This document shows positions 50,601 to 60,011 of a stretch of DNA of 64,000 bases, piece after piece. The notes under the pieces were generated by a model. The model was given only the letters and a program-made list of their open reading frames with translations, searched no databases and was not told where the DNA came from. Positions within the stretch are counted from its first letter, which is position 1. Every line of letters begins with the position of its first letter. A program made the translations under genes and the position numbers. Source of the stretch: Porphyromonas sp. (lineage in GTDB: Bacteria > Bacteroidota > Bacteroidia > Bacteroidales > Porphyromonadaceae); the NCBI GenBank assembly GCA_029983505.1, contig JASBZK010000005.1, positions 1 to 64,000 on the forward strand, read 5' to 3'.

Positions 50601-52748
50601 ATGAACATATATGGTAAAAACGAGATTAAGAATATAGCGATCTTGGGCAGTTCCGGATCCGGGAAAACGACCCTCGCCGAAGCGATGCTCTTCGAAGGCG
50701 GAGCCATCTCCAAGCGTGGGTCGGTACAGGACGGCAATACCGTCAGTGACCACTTCCCGGTGGAAAAAGAGTACGGCTATTCGGTCTTCTCGACCCTCTT
50801 CTCTGTTCCCTGGAAAGAGTGGAAAATCAACTTCATAGACTGTCCGGGGTCGGACGACTTTGTGGGCAACGCCATCAGCGCGATGCAGGTCACGGACACC
50901 TCCCTGATGGTCGTCAATGCGCAGTATGGCGTCGAAGTGGGACTCGTTAACCAGTTCCCCTACACCGAGCGCTTCAAGAAGCCGGTCATTTTCCTCATTA
51001 ACCAAATCGACAACGAGCATGCGGATTACGACCGCACCGTGGATGAGCTCAAAAGCAATTTCGGCTCCAAAGCCGTCCTCGTCCAATATCCCGTCAAGAC
51101 GGGTGCCGACTTCAATGAGGTCGTCGACGTCCTCACGATGAAGATGTACCGCTGGGGGCCGCAAGGCGGGAAGCCCGAGGTCTTGGAGATCCCCGACTCC
51201 GAGAAGGCCAAAGCCGACGAACTGCATAAGGCGCTCGTGGAGTCGGCTGCAGAGCACGACGAACACCTGATGGAACTCTTTTTCGAGAAAGAGTCCCTCA
51301 CCGAAGACGAAATGCGCCAAGGCATCCGCAAAGGTCTCATCAGCCGGGATATGTTCCCCATATTCTGCGCCAGTGCGGCCAAGGATATGTGCGTGAGACG
51401 CACGCTCGAATTCATCGGCAACATCGTCCCCTGCACCGACAAGCTCGAAGCCCCGAAGGCCACTGACGGTACCGTCCTCCCGCCCGACGAAAACGCTCCT
51501 GCCGTCCTCTATTTCTTCAAGAACAACATCGAGCCGCACGTAGGGGACATCCTCTACTTCAAAGTCATCAGTGGTACCGTCCGCGAAGGGGACGACCTCA
51601 CCAATACCACCCATAACCACGACAAGGAACGCATCAGCCAGCTCCTCGCTCCATTCGGACCGTCGCGTGAGAGAGTGCCCGAGATGAAGGCGGGCGACAT
51701 CGGGTGCACCGTCAAGCTCAAGACCGTCTCCGTCGGCGACTCGCTCTGTGGTAAAGGCATCGACGTGCAGTTGCCGCAGATCGAGTACCCCGCACCCAAG
51801 TTCCGCCGGGCTATCGTAGCGGAAAATCAGGGTGATACGGAGAAAATGAACGCCGCACTCTACCGGATGCACTCCGAAGACCCCACTTGGATCATCGAGC
51901 AGTCCAAGGAGTTGAAGCAGACTTTGGTCTATGGTCAGGGCGAGTTTCACCTCAGGACGCTCAAGTGGCGCCTCGAGAATAACGAGAAAATTCCGGTGAA
52001 GTACTTGGAGCCCAAGATCCCCTACCGCGAGACCATCACGAAGGTGGCGCGCGCCGATTACCGCCACAAGAAGCAGTCCGGAGGGGCGGGGCAATTCGGT
52101 GAAGTGCACCTCATCGTCGAGCCTTACACGGAGGGTGCGCCCCTTCCCGCCTCCTATAAGATCGGCGGTCAGGAGTACAAAGTCTCCGCCAAGGATACAC
52201 AGGTCGTCGATCTCGACTGGGGCGGCAAACTCGTGGTCGTCAACTCCATCGTCGGCGGCGCGATAGATGCCCGTTTCATCCCCGCCATCCAAAAAGGGAT
52301 TATGGAGCGGATGGAGCAGGGGCCCCTCACCGGGTCGTATGCGCGTGATGTCCGCGTCGTGATCTATGACGGAAAGATGCACCCTGTGGACAGCAACGAG
52401 CTCTCCTTTATGCTCGCCGGTCGGCACGCGTTTGCGGACGCTTTCCGCAACGCCGGTCCCAAAGTCCTTGAGCCGATCTATGAGATGAAAGTGCAGATAC
52501 CGGCAGAGTTCCTCGGCGACGTGATGAGCGACCTCCAAAATCGTCGCGGGCTCATCCTCGGTATGGAGAGCAAAGGCGGCTACGAAGAGCTTAATGCCCG
52601 CGTGCCCCTTAGCGAAATCTCCACGTACTCCACGACCCTGAGCTCCATCACGGGCGGGCGCGGATCTTTCTCCCTGAAGTTCACCGACTACGAGCTTGTC
52701 CCGCAGGAAATCCAGGAAAAGATTACCATCAAGCCTACGGACGAATAA
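50601..52748 (+). CDS. EF-G2-like translation elongation factor paralogue with altered GTPase site
   Basis: The 715-residue protein has all five EF-G domains: G domain (about 8-275), domain II (about 290-375), III, IV (about 470-600) and V (about 605-690). The G1 P-loop is GSSGSGKTT (16-24), but the G3 motif is DCPGSDDF (80-87), so Ser84 replaces the catalytic His of DTPGH, and G4 is NQID (134-137) instead of NKxD. I recall that a Bacteroides EF-G2 paralogue supports translation without GTP hydrolysis and is needed for gut colonisation; this looks like its relative. It is monocistronic, with a hairpin terminator. Confidence 0.9.
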   Translation: MNIYGKNEIKNIAILGSSGSGKTTLAEAMLFEGGAISKRGSVQDGNTVSDHFPVEKEYGYSVFSTLFSVPWKEWKINFIDCPGSDDFVGNAISAMQVTDTSLMVVNAQYGVEVGLVNQFPYTERFKKPVIFLINQIDNEHADYDRTVDELKSNFGSKAVLVQYPVKTGADFNEVVDVLTMKMYRWGPQGGKPEVLEIPDSEKAKADELHKALVESAAEHDEHLMELFFEKESLTEDEMRQGIRKGLISRDMFPIFCASAAKDMCVRRTLEFIGNIVPCTDKLEAPKATDGTVLPPDENAPAVLYFFKNNIEPHVGDILYFKVISGTVREGDDLTNTTHNHDKERISQLLAPFGPSRERVPEMKAGDIGCTVKLKTVSVGDSLCGKGIDVQLPQIEYPAPKFRRAIVAENQGDTEKMNAALYRMHSEDPTWIIEQSKELKQTLVYGQGEFHLRTLKWRLENNEKIPVKYLEPKIPYRETITKVARADYRHKKQSGGAGQFGEVHLIVEPYTEGAPLPASYKIGGQEYKVSAKDTQVVDLDWGGKLVVVNSIVGGAIDARFIPAIQKGIMERMEQGPLTGSYARDVRVVIYDGKMHPVDSNELSFMLAGRHAFADAFRNAGPKVLEPIYEMKVQIPAEFLGDVMSDLQNRRGLILGMESKGGYEELNARVPLSEISTYSTTLSSITGGRGSFSLKFTDYELVPQEIQEKITIKPTDE

Positions 52749-52784
52749 CCCCTCCTATTCAGCGGGGCTTGTCCCCCTCCAAAA

Positions 52785-52870
52785 CGAGACACGGACCGAA
52801 GAAAAAACTTCGGTCCGTGTCTCTTTATATTTCCGGTCCGTATCTCGAAAGGACCTTGGTACGTGCAAAA
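52785..52870. repeat. Intergenic palindromic modules (locus 13), bidirectional terminator
   Basis: GAGACACGGACCGAAG (52786-52801) pairs perfectly over 16 bases with 52808-52823 around six A. Plus-strand flank CTTTATAT and minus-strand flank CGTTTTGG make it a terminator for both converging genes. Modules TTCCGGTCCGTATCTCG and TTGGTACGTGCAAAACG follow, before the TPR gene stop. Confidence 0.85.
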
Positions 52871-52905
52871 CGATTTACTCTGTATTTACCTCTGCCGTGC
52901 GTTGG

Positions 52906-53601
52906 TCAGAGGGAGAGCTCGGTGATGTACTTGTCGGCTTCGGCTGCGATGGCGGAAGCGGCATATTTCGTCTTAATGGTCTCGAAAGTCTCCAGGGCCT
53001 TTTCTTTGTTGCCAAGGGCTTTGTCGGCAATGGCGGCTTTTTGGAGGTAGACGGGAGAGAGGACGTCGTTATCTGCCATCTTTGCGGCTTCCTCAAAGTA
53101 GTCGACAGCTTCCTCTGTCTTGCCCAACTGCACGAGTGCATCGCCGATGAGACCTCTGGACGCGGGTGCTACCATAATGTCGTCGCCGTTGTATTTTTTG
53201 AGGAAAGAGACGGCTTCCTCATACTGTCCCAAGTGGTAGAGGCTGACGCCTGCATAGTACTGCGCGAGATTGCCCGCTTTGGTGTTGCCATACTTCTCGA
53301 TCACTTGGCGAAAGCCCATCACGTCAGCTCCGTTGCCTTCGAGCGCGGTCTGAAACGAATCCTTGGCGAAATAGCTCTCCGCTTTGTAGAGTGCTTCGTC
53401 GCCCGCCTTTTGGTGGGGGATGCGGTAGAGGTTGACGTAGGCAAGCACTGCGCCCACGATGATGAGGATGCCGAGGACGACGTAGAGGATGACGTTTTTA
53501 TTCTTATCGATCTTCTCTACTGTGGTGTTGATAACTTCTCCTGCCACTTGTTCGACAGTCTGTTCGTTATGCTGATGGTTGTTCGGGTGTTGGTTGCTCA
53601 T
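52906..53601 (-). CDS. Membrane-anchored TPR protein (YfgM-like)
   Basis: The 231-residue protein has a His/Asn/Gln-rich cytoplasmic start, one membrane helix (about 38-58, VILYVVLGILIIVGAVLAYV) and a periplasmic-type tetratricopeptide region (about 68-225). The build recalls YfgM, which joins the Sec machinery and periplasmic chaperones in E. coli, though that link is only inferred. It is monocistronic with a -7 element 63 bases upstream. Confidence 0.82.
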   Translation of the reverse strand: MSNQHPNNHQHNEQTVEQVAGEVINTTVEKIDKNKNVILYVVLGILIIVGAVLAYVNLYRIPHQKAGDEALYKAESYFAKDSFQTALEGNGADVMGFRQVIEKYGNTKAGNLAQYYAGVSLYHLGQYEEAVSFLKKYNGDDIMVAPASRGLIGDALVQLGKTEEAVDYFEEAAKMADNDVLSPVYLQKAAIADKALGNKEKALETFETIKTKYAASAIAAEADKYITELSL

Positions 53602-53663
53602 CTTATTTAGTTTGACGACAAAAAAATAACTTTGCAGGCGGTGCCTGATTTCTGCACCGTCCG

Positions 53664-53671
53664 CAAAGTTA
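53664..53671 (-). promoter_or_regulatory. -7 element of the TPR gene
   Basis: TAACTTTG on the minus strand matches TAnnTTTG 63 bases before the start. No -33 element at proper distance. Confidence 0.4.
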
Positions 53672-53744
53672 CCTATTTCTCTTTAATTAAGGATCCGTTT
53701 TTCCCCGATCCATACAAAAGTCCCTTTTTGATACACAATAAAGG

Positions 53745-53782
53745 CTCGGCTCGCGACCGGAAGTGTCCGATTGCGAGCCGAG
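53745..53782 (-). terminator. Terminator after the ROK kinase gene
   Basis: CTCGGCTCGC (53745-53754) pairs with GCGAGCCGAG (53773-53782). On the minus strand the stem is followed by CCTTTATTG. It is 40 bases after the ROK kinase stop. Confidence 0.8.
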
Positions 53783-53822
53783 GGTGAGACTTTTCCGAAA
53801 AGCTGCTTTTCGGGGACGCTTG

Positions 53823-54836
53823 TCAGTCGTCGTTTTTGATGAGCTTCTCGAGGTGGGTGCGGTCTGCCTCCCAGCCCATAGCTGAGGCTCCGAGGACGGC
53901 GGCGTCGCTTTCGGAGAGTTCGCTGACGAGGATTTTGACCTTGCCCCGGTAGATGTTCAGCAGGTTCTTTTCCATGTGACGCTTTGTCGGCTCGAGGATG
54001 AAGTCACCGGCGCGGGTCAGACCTCCAAAGAGGATAATGGCCTCAGGACTGGTGTACGCCACGGCGTCAGCGAGTGCTTCGCCGAGGATGGTACCCGCAC
54101 TCTCGAAGATTTCGATCGCCAGTTTGTCGCCTTTCATAGCGGCGTCGTAGACGTCCTTGGAGGTGACTTCTTCGATGGGCAGCTCGCGAAGGAGAGAGGC
54201 GTCTTCCCTAATCTCGAGAAACTCCCGTGCCGTGCGCGCCACGCCCGTAGCCGAGCAATAGGTCTCCACGCAGCCCTGTCTGCCGCAACCGCACATACGG
54301 CCATTGCGTCTGATGATGGTGTGACCGATTTCGCCCGCGAAACCGTCGTGACCGTAGACGAGCTTGCCGCCCACCACGATGCCGGAGCCCACACCCGTGC
54401 CGAGTGTGATTTCGATGAAATCCTTCATCCCGCGTGCTGCGCCGTAAGTCATTTCTCCGATGGCTGCCGCGTTGGCGTCATTGGTGAGCGCGACGGGGAT
54501 GCCGGTGGCTTCGCTGAGCATGTGTGCGAGGGGGATGCGTCCTTTCCAGGGAAGGTTGGGCGCAAAGTCTATGGAGCCGGTGAAGTAGTTGCCGTTGGGC
54601 GCACCGATGCCGATACCGTGGATCTTGTCGTAGACCTTCTCGGCATCGGCTATTTTCTTAATCTCGGCAGCGAGGTCGTTCACGAAGTCCTCGACATCCA
54701 AGTGTGTCGCAGTCTTGATGGAGCTGGAGCGGAGGATATTGCCTCTCGTGTCTACGATGCCGATAACGGAGTTCGTACCGCCCACGTCAATGCCGACGAC
54801 ATAGGGCTTTGGTTCGTTTATTTGTGTCTTTGCCAT
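53823..54836 (-). CDS. ROK-family sugar kinase, probable glucokinase
   Basis: The 337-residue protein is a ROK kinase with the ATP phosphate loop VVGIDVGGTNSVIGIVD (about 13-29), the sugar-binding ALTNDANAAAIGE, the catalytic region and a zinc-binding CGCGRQGCVE motif (about 180-189). These suit a glucokinase; fructokinase or an N-acetyl sugar specificity cannot be ruled out. It feeds glucose to PfkA. It is monocistronic. Confidence 0.92.
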   Translation of the reverse strand: MAKTQINEPKPYVVGIDVGGTNSVIGIVDTRGNILRSSSIKTATHLDVEDFVNDLAAEIKKIADAEKVYDKIHGIGIGAPNGNYFTGSIDFAPNLPWKGRIPLAHMLSEATGIPVALTNDANAAAIGEMTYGAARGMKDFIEITLGTGVGSGIVVGGKLVYGHDGFAGEIGHTIIRRNGRMCGCGRQGCVETYCSATGVARTAREFLEIREDASLLRELPIEEVTSKDVYDAAMKGDKLAIEIFESAGTILGEALADAVAYTSPEAIILFGGLTRAGDFILEPTKRHMEKNLLNIYRGKVKILVSELSESDAAVLGASAMGWEADRTHLEKLIKNDD

Positions 54837-54918
54837 TTATGGGTGTTGTATTTTTGGGGAAAAATGCGGTCGTTCCGATTTGACCAAGCCAAGGGGGACT
54901 TGGTCTCCGAGCCTGATG

Positions 54919-55521
54919 TTACTGGAAAATCTTGAGCCCCTCTTTCTTGTTTTTGAGTGCGTTTTCTACGTCAAGATCCACCCGCCATTCGTCGTTTTCG
55001 CGAATCATATTGATTTGCTGGGCGGTCTCTTTGGTCGGTAGTCCGTTTTCCTTGACATACTCTTTCAGTTTGTCTTGGGTCTCGGTGAGCAGGTCTCCGA
55101 GGTTTTTGATTTTGCCGTCTACGGTAAGGGTGATGAGATCCTGGAGGGAAAAGACGCCCCGACCGATCTGGTCTACATCCGGGAGAGTGAGGACGTAGGT
55201 GACGACGGCCGTCTCACCGGTGATGGTCTCTTTGAAGTCTTTTGCCTTGAAGGCCTCGGAGCGGACTTCGGGGATGAGTTCCTCGAGAGCCGTGACGCTC
55301 TCGGGCGCCTTGTAGAGATCGACGAAGTTGTCCATCGTCAGGGCCTCCTTATCGCGGTCGGAGAGCAGGTTGTAAAAGGATTCCAGCTCGCCTGCGATGA
55401 GGTAATTGACGGCTTTCTCCGCGTTTTCTTTCGGTGCCGGACCTCCGCAGGACACGAGTCCGAGAGCGAGTGCGATGAACGCCGAGAACAGGGTCGTTTG
55501 ACCTATCTTTTTCGTCTTCAT
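54919..55521 (-). CDS. Lipoprotein of unknown function
   Basis: The 200-residue protein has a lipoprotein signal with the lipobox LVSC (Cys near residue 25) and a mixed alpha/beta domain similar to lumazine-binding or DUF4878-type lipoproteins (helical NAEKAVNYLIAGELESFYNLLSD then strands TAVVTYVLTL and DEWRVDLD). I cannot give a function. It stands alone between the ROK kinase gene and repeat locus 14. Confidence 0.8.
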   Translation of the reverse strand: MKTKKIGQTTLFSAFIALALGLVSCGGPAPKENAEKAVNYLIAGELESFYNLLSDRDKEALTMDNFVDLYKAPESVTALEELIPEVRSEAFKAKDFKETITGETAVVTYVLTLPDVDQIGRGVFSLQDLITLTVDGKIKNLGDLLTETQDKLKEYVKENGLPTKETAQQINMIRENDEWRVDLDVENALKNKKEGLKIFQ

Positions 55522-55614
55522 AATCGTGGGGATTGATTGAATATGTCGGGTGATTTAGTTTCTTTATGCAAGTTAGACATTTTCTCGGATATAAAGAGGA
55601 TTTTTCCCTTCTTC

Positions 55615-55712
55615 CGGTACAGACCGAGGCGTTTTCCTATGTCTGTGCTAAAATTTCTCCTATGTCCGTACCAAAATTTCTTTTTGGTACGTGCGAGATT
55701 TTTCTGGGTACA
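55615..55712. repeat. Intergenic palindromic modules (locus 14)
   Basis: The modules are CCGGTACAGACCGAGGCG, CCTATGTCTGTGCTAAAATTTC, CCTATGTCCGTACCAAAATTTC and TTTTTGGTACGTGCGAGATTTTT. The middle two are direct near-repeats with a 25-base period. The last pair (GTACCAAAA...TTTTTGGTAC) forms a hairpin. The cluster ends four bases before the mnmA stop. Confidence 0.75.
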
Positions 55713-55715
55713 GAT

Positions 55716-56807
55716 TCACGCCTGCCTGCCGCCTCCCGAGATCACGCCGCTGCCGTAGCAGATACGGGACTCCTCGTCGTATAGGGAGCAAAACTGCCCC
55801 GGTGCGATGCCCTGTATCAGTTCCTCTGCGTAGAGCGTGCAGCTCCCGTCCGATTTCCGAACCAGCGTGCCGCTGCCAAACTCCGGCGTATGGCGTACTT
55901 TGAAAGTGACTTTGAGCTCAGTGGCGCCTTCGGGAAACGGAGACCGGGTGATGAAGTTCATCTCGCTCATCTCGACGATGTCGCCGTACTGCTCCTCCGG
56001 GTCGTAGCCTTGGGAGACGAAGAGCGTATTCGTGTCCGTCTCTTTTTTGACCACAAACCACGGTCCTCCGCTTAGTCCGAGACCTTTGCGCTGACCGATG
56101 GTGTGAAACCAAAAGCCCTCATGCGTGCCGAGCTTCTTGCCCGTCTCGAGCTCGATGATGTCGCCGGGTCTGGTGCCGAGGTATTTTTTTAGGAAGTCGT
56201 TATAGTTCACTTTGCCGAGGAAACAGATGCCTTGGCTGTCTCTGCGGTGGGCGGTCACAAGACCCTCCCTTTCCGCGATCTCTCGGACTTCGCTTTTGGG
56301 CAGTCGACCGAGGGGGAAGAGTGCTTTTTGGAGCTGTGGATAGGTGATTTGGGCGAGGAAGTCCGTCTGGTCTTTGGCCTTGTCTGCGGCAGTGGCGAGG
56401 TAATGAAGCCCGCCCTCTATCACCTTGTCGGCGTAGTGTCCCGTGGCGATGTGGTCGTAGTCTTTGCCCCAATACTCATTGAAGTACCCGAACTTGATGA
56501 CGCGGTTGCAGAGCATATCCGGGTGCGGAGTACGCCCCCCTCTGACCGTGTCGATCATATACCGAACCACGTAGTCCCAGTACTCTTGGTGAAGCGAGAC
56601 GAGCTCGAGCCGCAAGCCGTACTTGCGTGCGAGCCACCGCACGATGACTTCGTCGTCCTCCCAGGAGCATCCTTCGAATCCCTCCTCATCCGCTCCGATG
56701 CGGATGTAGAAGAGGTCGGGTCGGATGCCTTTTTCGACCAGAAGGTGGAGCGCCACCGAGCTGTCTACGCCTCCGGAGAGGAGGAGGGCTGTGGAGGAAG
56801 CACTCAT
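55716..56807 (-). CDS. mnmA: tRNA-specific 2-thiouridylase
   Basis: The 363-residue protein has the PP-loop [15 protein letters not shown] (about 9-23), the catalytic-Cys region [14 protein letters not shown] (Cys near 99) and the second Cys block [14 protein letters not shown] (about 190). MnmA adds sulfur to U34 of tRNA-Lys, Glu and Gln. Its start codon overlaps the metG stop by four bases, so the two are translationally coupled. The tRNA-Lys TTT in this window would be a substrate. Confidence 0.93.
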   Translation of the reverse strand: MSASSTALLLSGGVDSSVALHLLVEKGIRPDLFYIRIGADEEGFEGCSWEDDEVIVRWLARKYGLRLELVSLHQEYWDYVVRYMIDTVRGGRTPHPDMLCNRVIKFGYFNEYWGKDYDHIATGHYADKVIEGGLHYLATAADKAKDQTDFLAQITYPQLQKALFPLGRLPKSEVREIAEREGLVTAHRRDSQGICFLGKVNYNDFLKKYLGTRPGDIIELETGKKLGTHEGFWFHTIGQRKGLGLSGGPWFVVKKETDTNTLFVSQGYDPEEQYGDIVEMSEMNFITRSPFPEGATELKVTFKVRHTPEFGSGTLVRKSDGSCTLYAEELIQGIAPGQFCSLYDEESRICYGSGVISGGGRQA

Positions 56808-58858
56808 GAAACCTTACTCCCGGGTGCGATCCCGCCCATCGGGGAGATGAGCGAGAGGGTACCGCTATTTTCGTCCAAGGCGCTGAGGATCATCCCTTCG
56901 GAGAGCTGACCCATCATCTTTCGGGGGGCGAGATTGGCGATGAAGCAAACCTGCTTGCCGACCAAGTCATCCGGCTTGTACCACTTGGCGATGCCGCTGA
57001 GGATGGTGCGGCCGCCGAGGCCGTCGTCTATCGTGAACTTGAGGAGCTTGTCGCTCTTCGGCATCTTCTCGCACGCCGTGACGGTGCCGACGCGGATGTC
57101 CAGGGGCTCGAACTTGTCGAACGTCACTTCGGGAGCAATGGCAGGCGCTTTGGCTCCGGCTTTTTCGTTGGCGGCTTTTGTGGCCGCGAGTTTGTCGAGC
57201 TGTGTCCGGATGACTTCGTCTTCGATTTTTTCGAATAGAAGCTCGGGGGTGCCGAGTGCGTGTCCCTCTTCGAGAAGGGCACCGTCACCGATGCGTTTCC
57301 AGTCCGTTTCGCCCGCAAGACGAATCATCTCACGGAGCTTTTTCATAGAGAAAGGCAGGAACGGCTCGAAGAGCAGCGCGCAGTTTGCGACGATCTGAAG
57401 TGAGACAAAAAGGATAGAGGCCACGCGGTCGGGATCGGTCTTGTGGAGCTTCCACGGCTCCTGATCCGCGAGGTATTTGTTGCCCAGGCGGGCGAGGTTC
57501 ATGGCTTCGCGCTGAGCGTCTCGGATGTGGTAGTCCTCCAGAAGTGTGGAGACCTTGTCGCGGAGCACGGGGATCTGGGCCAAGACTTCTTTGTCCTCTG
57601 CCGTAAGCCCTTGGGCGGCTATGGAGGGAACCTTTCCGTCGAAGTACTTGCCGGTGAGGACGAGGGCGCGGTTGACGAAATTGCCGAGGATGGCCACCAG
57701 TTCGTTATTGTTCCGAGCCTGGTAGTCTGCCCAAGTGAAGTCGTTGTCTTTCGTCTCCGGAGCGTTGGCGGTGAGGACGTACCTGAGGACATCCTGTTTG
57801 CCGGGGAGGTCTTCGAGGTACTCGTTGAGCCAGACGGCCCAGTTGCGCGACGTGGAGATTTTGTCTCCCTCCAGGTTCAGAAATTCGTTTGCCGGGACAT
57901 TGTAGGGGAGGATATACGACCCTTCGGCCTTGAGCATTGCGGGGAAGACGATGCAGTGGAAGACGATGTTGTCTTTGCCGATGAAGTGGACGAGCTTCGT
58001 TTCCCTGTCTTTCCACCACGTTTCCCAAGTGTCCGGCAGGAGTTCCTTCGTGTTGGAGATGTAACCGATGGGCGCGTCGAACCACACATAGAGCACCTTA
58101 CCCTCTGCCCCCTCCACGGGTACGGGGATGCCCCAGTCGAGGTCGCGGGAGACGGCACGGGGATGGAGCCCCATATCGAGCCAGCTCTTGCACTGCCCGT
58201 AGACATTGGGACGCCACTCTTTGTGCTCTTCGAGAATCCACTCGCGAAGCCAGGGTTCGTCCTGGTCGAGGGGAAGATACCAGTGCTTGGTGGGCTTCAT
58301 CACGGGTTTGGCGCCGGAGATGGCGGAGTGGGGGTTGATGAGCTCTGTGGGCGAGAGGGAGGTGCCGCACTTCTCGCACTGGTCTCCGTAGGCGTTTTCG
58401 TTGCCGCAGACGGGGCAGGTCCCTACGATGTAGCGGTCTGCGAGGAAGGTTTTTGCCTCTTCGTCGTAGTACTGTTCGCTCTCGATTTCCTTAAAGCCCC
58501 CTTTCTCGTATATCGTGCGGAAAAATTCTTGTGCCAGATGGTAGTGCGTCTCGCTCGTCGTCCGGGAGTACACGTCAAACGAAATACCGAACTCCTCGAA
58601 ACTCCTCTTGATGAGGTTATGGTACCTGTCTACCACGTCCTGCGGCGTGATGCCCTCTTTTTTGGCGCGCAGGGTGATGGGCACGCCGTGCTCGTCGCTG
58701 CCACCGACGAAAAGACACTCGGTGCCGTTCATCCGGAGGTAACGGACGTAAATATCCGCCGGCACGTAGACGCCGGCAAGGTGACCTATATGGACGGGGC
58801 CGTTGGCATAAGGCAGAGCCGCCGTGACGAGGGTGCGCTTGAATTCTTTTTGGCTCAT
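56804..58858 (-). CDS. metG: Methionyl-tRNA synthetase
   Basis: The 684-residue enzyme has the HIGH motif in [14 protein letters not shown] (about 16-29), a zinc knuckle with [18 protein letters not shown] (about 146-163), a KMSKS equivalent GDKISTS, an alpha-helical anticodon domain and a C-terminal tRNA-binding domain (about 580-684, [10 protein letters not shown] and SGIAKWY) that makes dimers. The start at [10 protein letters not shown] fits the family; the frame is open 91 codons further upstream and I leave that part out. It is coupled with mnmA. Confidence 0.95.
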   Translation of the reverse strand: MSQKEFKRTLVTAALPYANGPVHIGHLAGVYVPADIYVRYLRMNGTECLFVGGSDEHGVPITLRAKKEGITPQDVVDRYHNLIKRSFEEFGISFDVYSRTTSETHYHLAQEFFRTIYEKGGFKEIESEQYYDEEAKTFLADRYIVGTCPVCGNENAYGDQCEKCGTSLSPTELINPHSAISGAKPVMKPTKHWYLPLDQDEPWLREWILEEHKEWRPNVYGQCKSWLDMGLHPRAVSRDLDWGIPVPVEGAEGKVLYVWFDAPIGYISNTKELLPDTWETWWKDRETKLVHFIGKDNIVFHCIVFPAMLKAEGSYILPYNVPANEFLNLEGDKISTSRNWAVWLNEYLEDLPGKQDVLRYVLTANAPETKDNDFTWADYQARNNNELVAILGNFVNRALVLTGKYFDGKVPSIAAQGLTAEDKEVLAQIPVLRDKVSTLLEDYHIRDAQREAMNLARLGNKYLADQEPWKLHKTDPDRVASILFVSLQIVANCALLFEPFLPFSMKKLREMIRLAGETDWKRIGDGALLEEGHALGTPELLFEKIEDEVIRTQLDKLAATKAANEKAGAKAPAIAPEVTFDKFEPLDIRVGTVTACEKMPKSDKLLKFTIDDGLGGRTILSGIAKWYKPDDLVGKQVCFIANLAPRKMMGQLSEGMILSALDENSGTLSLISPMGGIAPGSKVS

Positions 58859-58957
58859 AAGACGCTGTTTGGTATATGGATAAGGAGTGACGGACTCTCT
58901 TCTTTTTTCAAAGAACAAAGAGTCCTCACCCTCATCGTTTGCTCTTGTTTGGGTGTA

Positions 58958-58965
58958 CAAAAATA
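58958..58965 (-). promoter_or_regulatory. -7 element of metG
   Basis: TATTTTTG on the minus strand fits TAnnTTTG 100 bases before the start. The nearest TTTG is 23 bases up, which is rather far. Confidence 0.4.
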
Positions 58966-59027
58966 CCAAAATGATGCGAGACCCTGTGCAAAAGACCGTT
59001 CGTGGAGCCGGAAGGGTACCGGAAGTC

Positions 59028-59987
59028 TCAGAAACAAAGACCGAGACCGAGGCGGAGCTGATTGAAGGTCTTGTCTTTTCCCGAGAGAATATACGCGAAG
59101 TCGAGAGACACCATCCGGTATTTGGCGCCAAGCCCCATCGTCCAAGAGGAGTGTCCGTTTTGCCACGACCAACCGCCCTGGAGGTCTACGAGGTGCATCA
59201 CTTCGTAGTCCAATCCCACGCCCCCATAGACCCGCTCCATAGGATGGGAGCCGAGTCTGAGTGCAAGCATCCCCGCAAGAGTGATGGCGTGTCCCTCTGC
59301 GATATCGAGGGTGGTGTTCCCTCCGAGGTTTAGCGCAGAGGGGAGGTCGGGAAGGGACGCCGCTTTGCCGTTTTCGAGCGGCGTGCCGACATTGGTGACG
59401 GAGGCCGTGAGCGAATAAAGCAGGGGCAGACCGAAGGCAATCTTTTGGTCGGAGAAGTTGACCCCGCCGCCAAAGATCAACGCCCCGGTGTGCTGACCGT
59501 GGAAACTGTGGAGGTACCCGGCGGAGAGAAATGCAGTCCACCGCTCCGCAAACGACCACGCTGCGCCAAGATCGATGCTCCAGTCCGAAGGTTTGAGTGT
59601 GCCGTACTCCATCCCCGTCTCGTCTATGAGGGGGATGACGCGCCCGCTTTGCACCCTGAAGCCCCCGAAGAGACCCCAGTGATCTTCCGGCTTGTAGCCC
59701 ATAGAGAGCGCGTGGTACGAGTTTGGCGTGAGGTCGCTCTGCAGGGGCATAAAAGAGGTGGCATAGCCTGCGTAGAGGGTGCCTTCTTTCCGCAGGAATG
59801 CAGACGGATCCGTGTAGAGGTGCATTTTGCTACCCGTACCCAAAAACGCACGCCCCATCGCAGCCGAAGCAGCGTCGGGATTGAACTTCAAAAACTCTAA
59901 GTCCGTGGCTCCCGTTTGTGCCGATAGCGGACTTAGCGAGAAGCCGCTTAGTAGCAGGATAAGTGAAGCCCTAATTGCTCTTTTCAT
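59028..59987 (-). CDS. PorV/PorQ-like outer-membrane barrel protein
   Basis: The 319-residue protein has a signal peptide (ending PLSAQ), then the PorV/PorQ-type start [19 protein letters not shown] and DPSAF, and beta-barrel strands to the end (LRLGLGLCF). Members of this FadL-related group include PorV and PorQ of the type IX secretion system. It follows the subtilisin-like gene by 24 bases. PorV works as shuttle for proteins with T9SS sorting domains, and the upstream protease has such a domain. Whether this is a real T9SS part is inference. Confidence 0.75.
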   Translation of the reverse strand: MKRAIRASLILLLSGFSLSPLSAQTGATDLEFLKFNPDAASAAMGRAFLGTGSKMHLYTDPSAFLRKEGTLYAGYATSFMPLQSDLTPNSYHALSMGYKPEDHWGLFGGFRVQSGRVIPLIDETGMEYGTLKPSDWSIDLGAAWSFAERWTAFLSAGYLHSFHGQHTGALIFGGGVNFSDQKIAFGLPLLYSLTASVTNVGTPLENGKAASLPDLPSALNLGGNTTLDIAEGHAITLAGMLALRLGSHPMERVYGGVGLDYEVMHLVDLQGGWSWQNGHSSWTMGLGAKYRMVSLDFAYILSGKDKTFNQLRLGLGLCF

Positions 59988-60011
59988 AATGGTTCTGAAT
60001 GAAGGTCCGGT

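Noticed and set aside
50523..52538. A 671-codon open frame on the minus strand opposite the EF-G2-like gene
   Set aside because: It is the complement of a highly conserved coding region and has no recognisable domain, signal or promoter. Its length follows from the codon bias of the real gene.
57443..59065. A 540-codon plus-strand frame opposite metG
   Set aside because: MetRS motifs and zinc knuckle are on the minus strand; the plus frame runs through the metG promoter and into the next gene without domain content.
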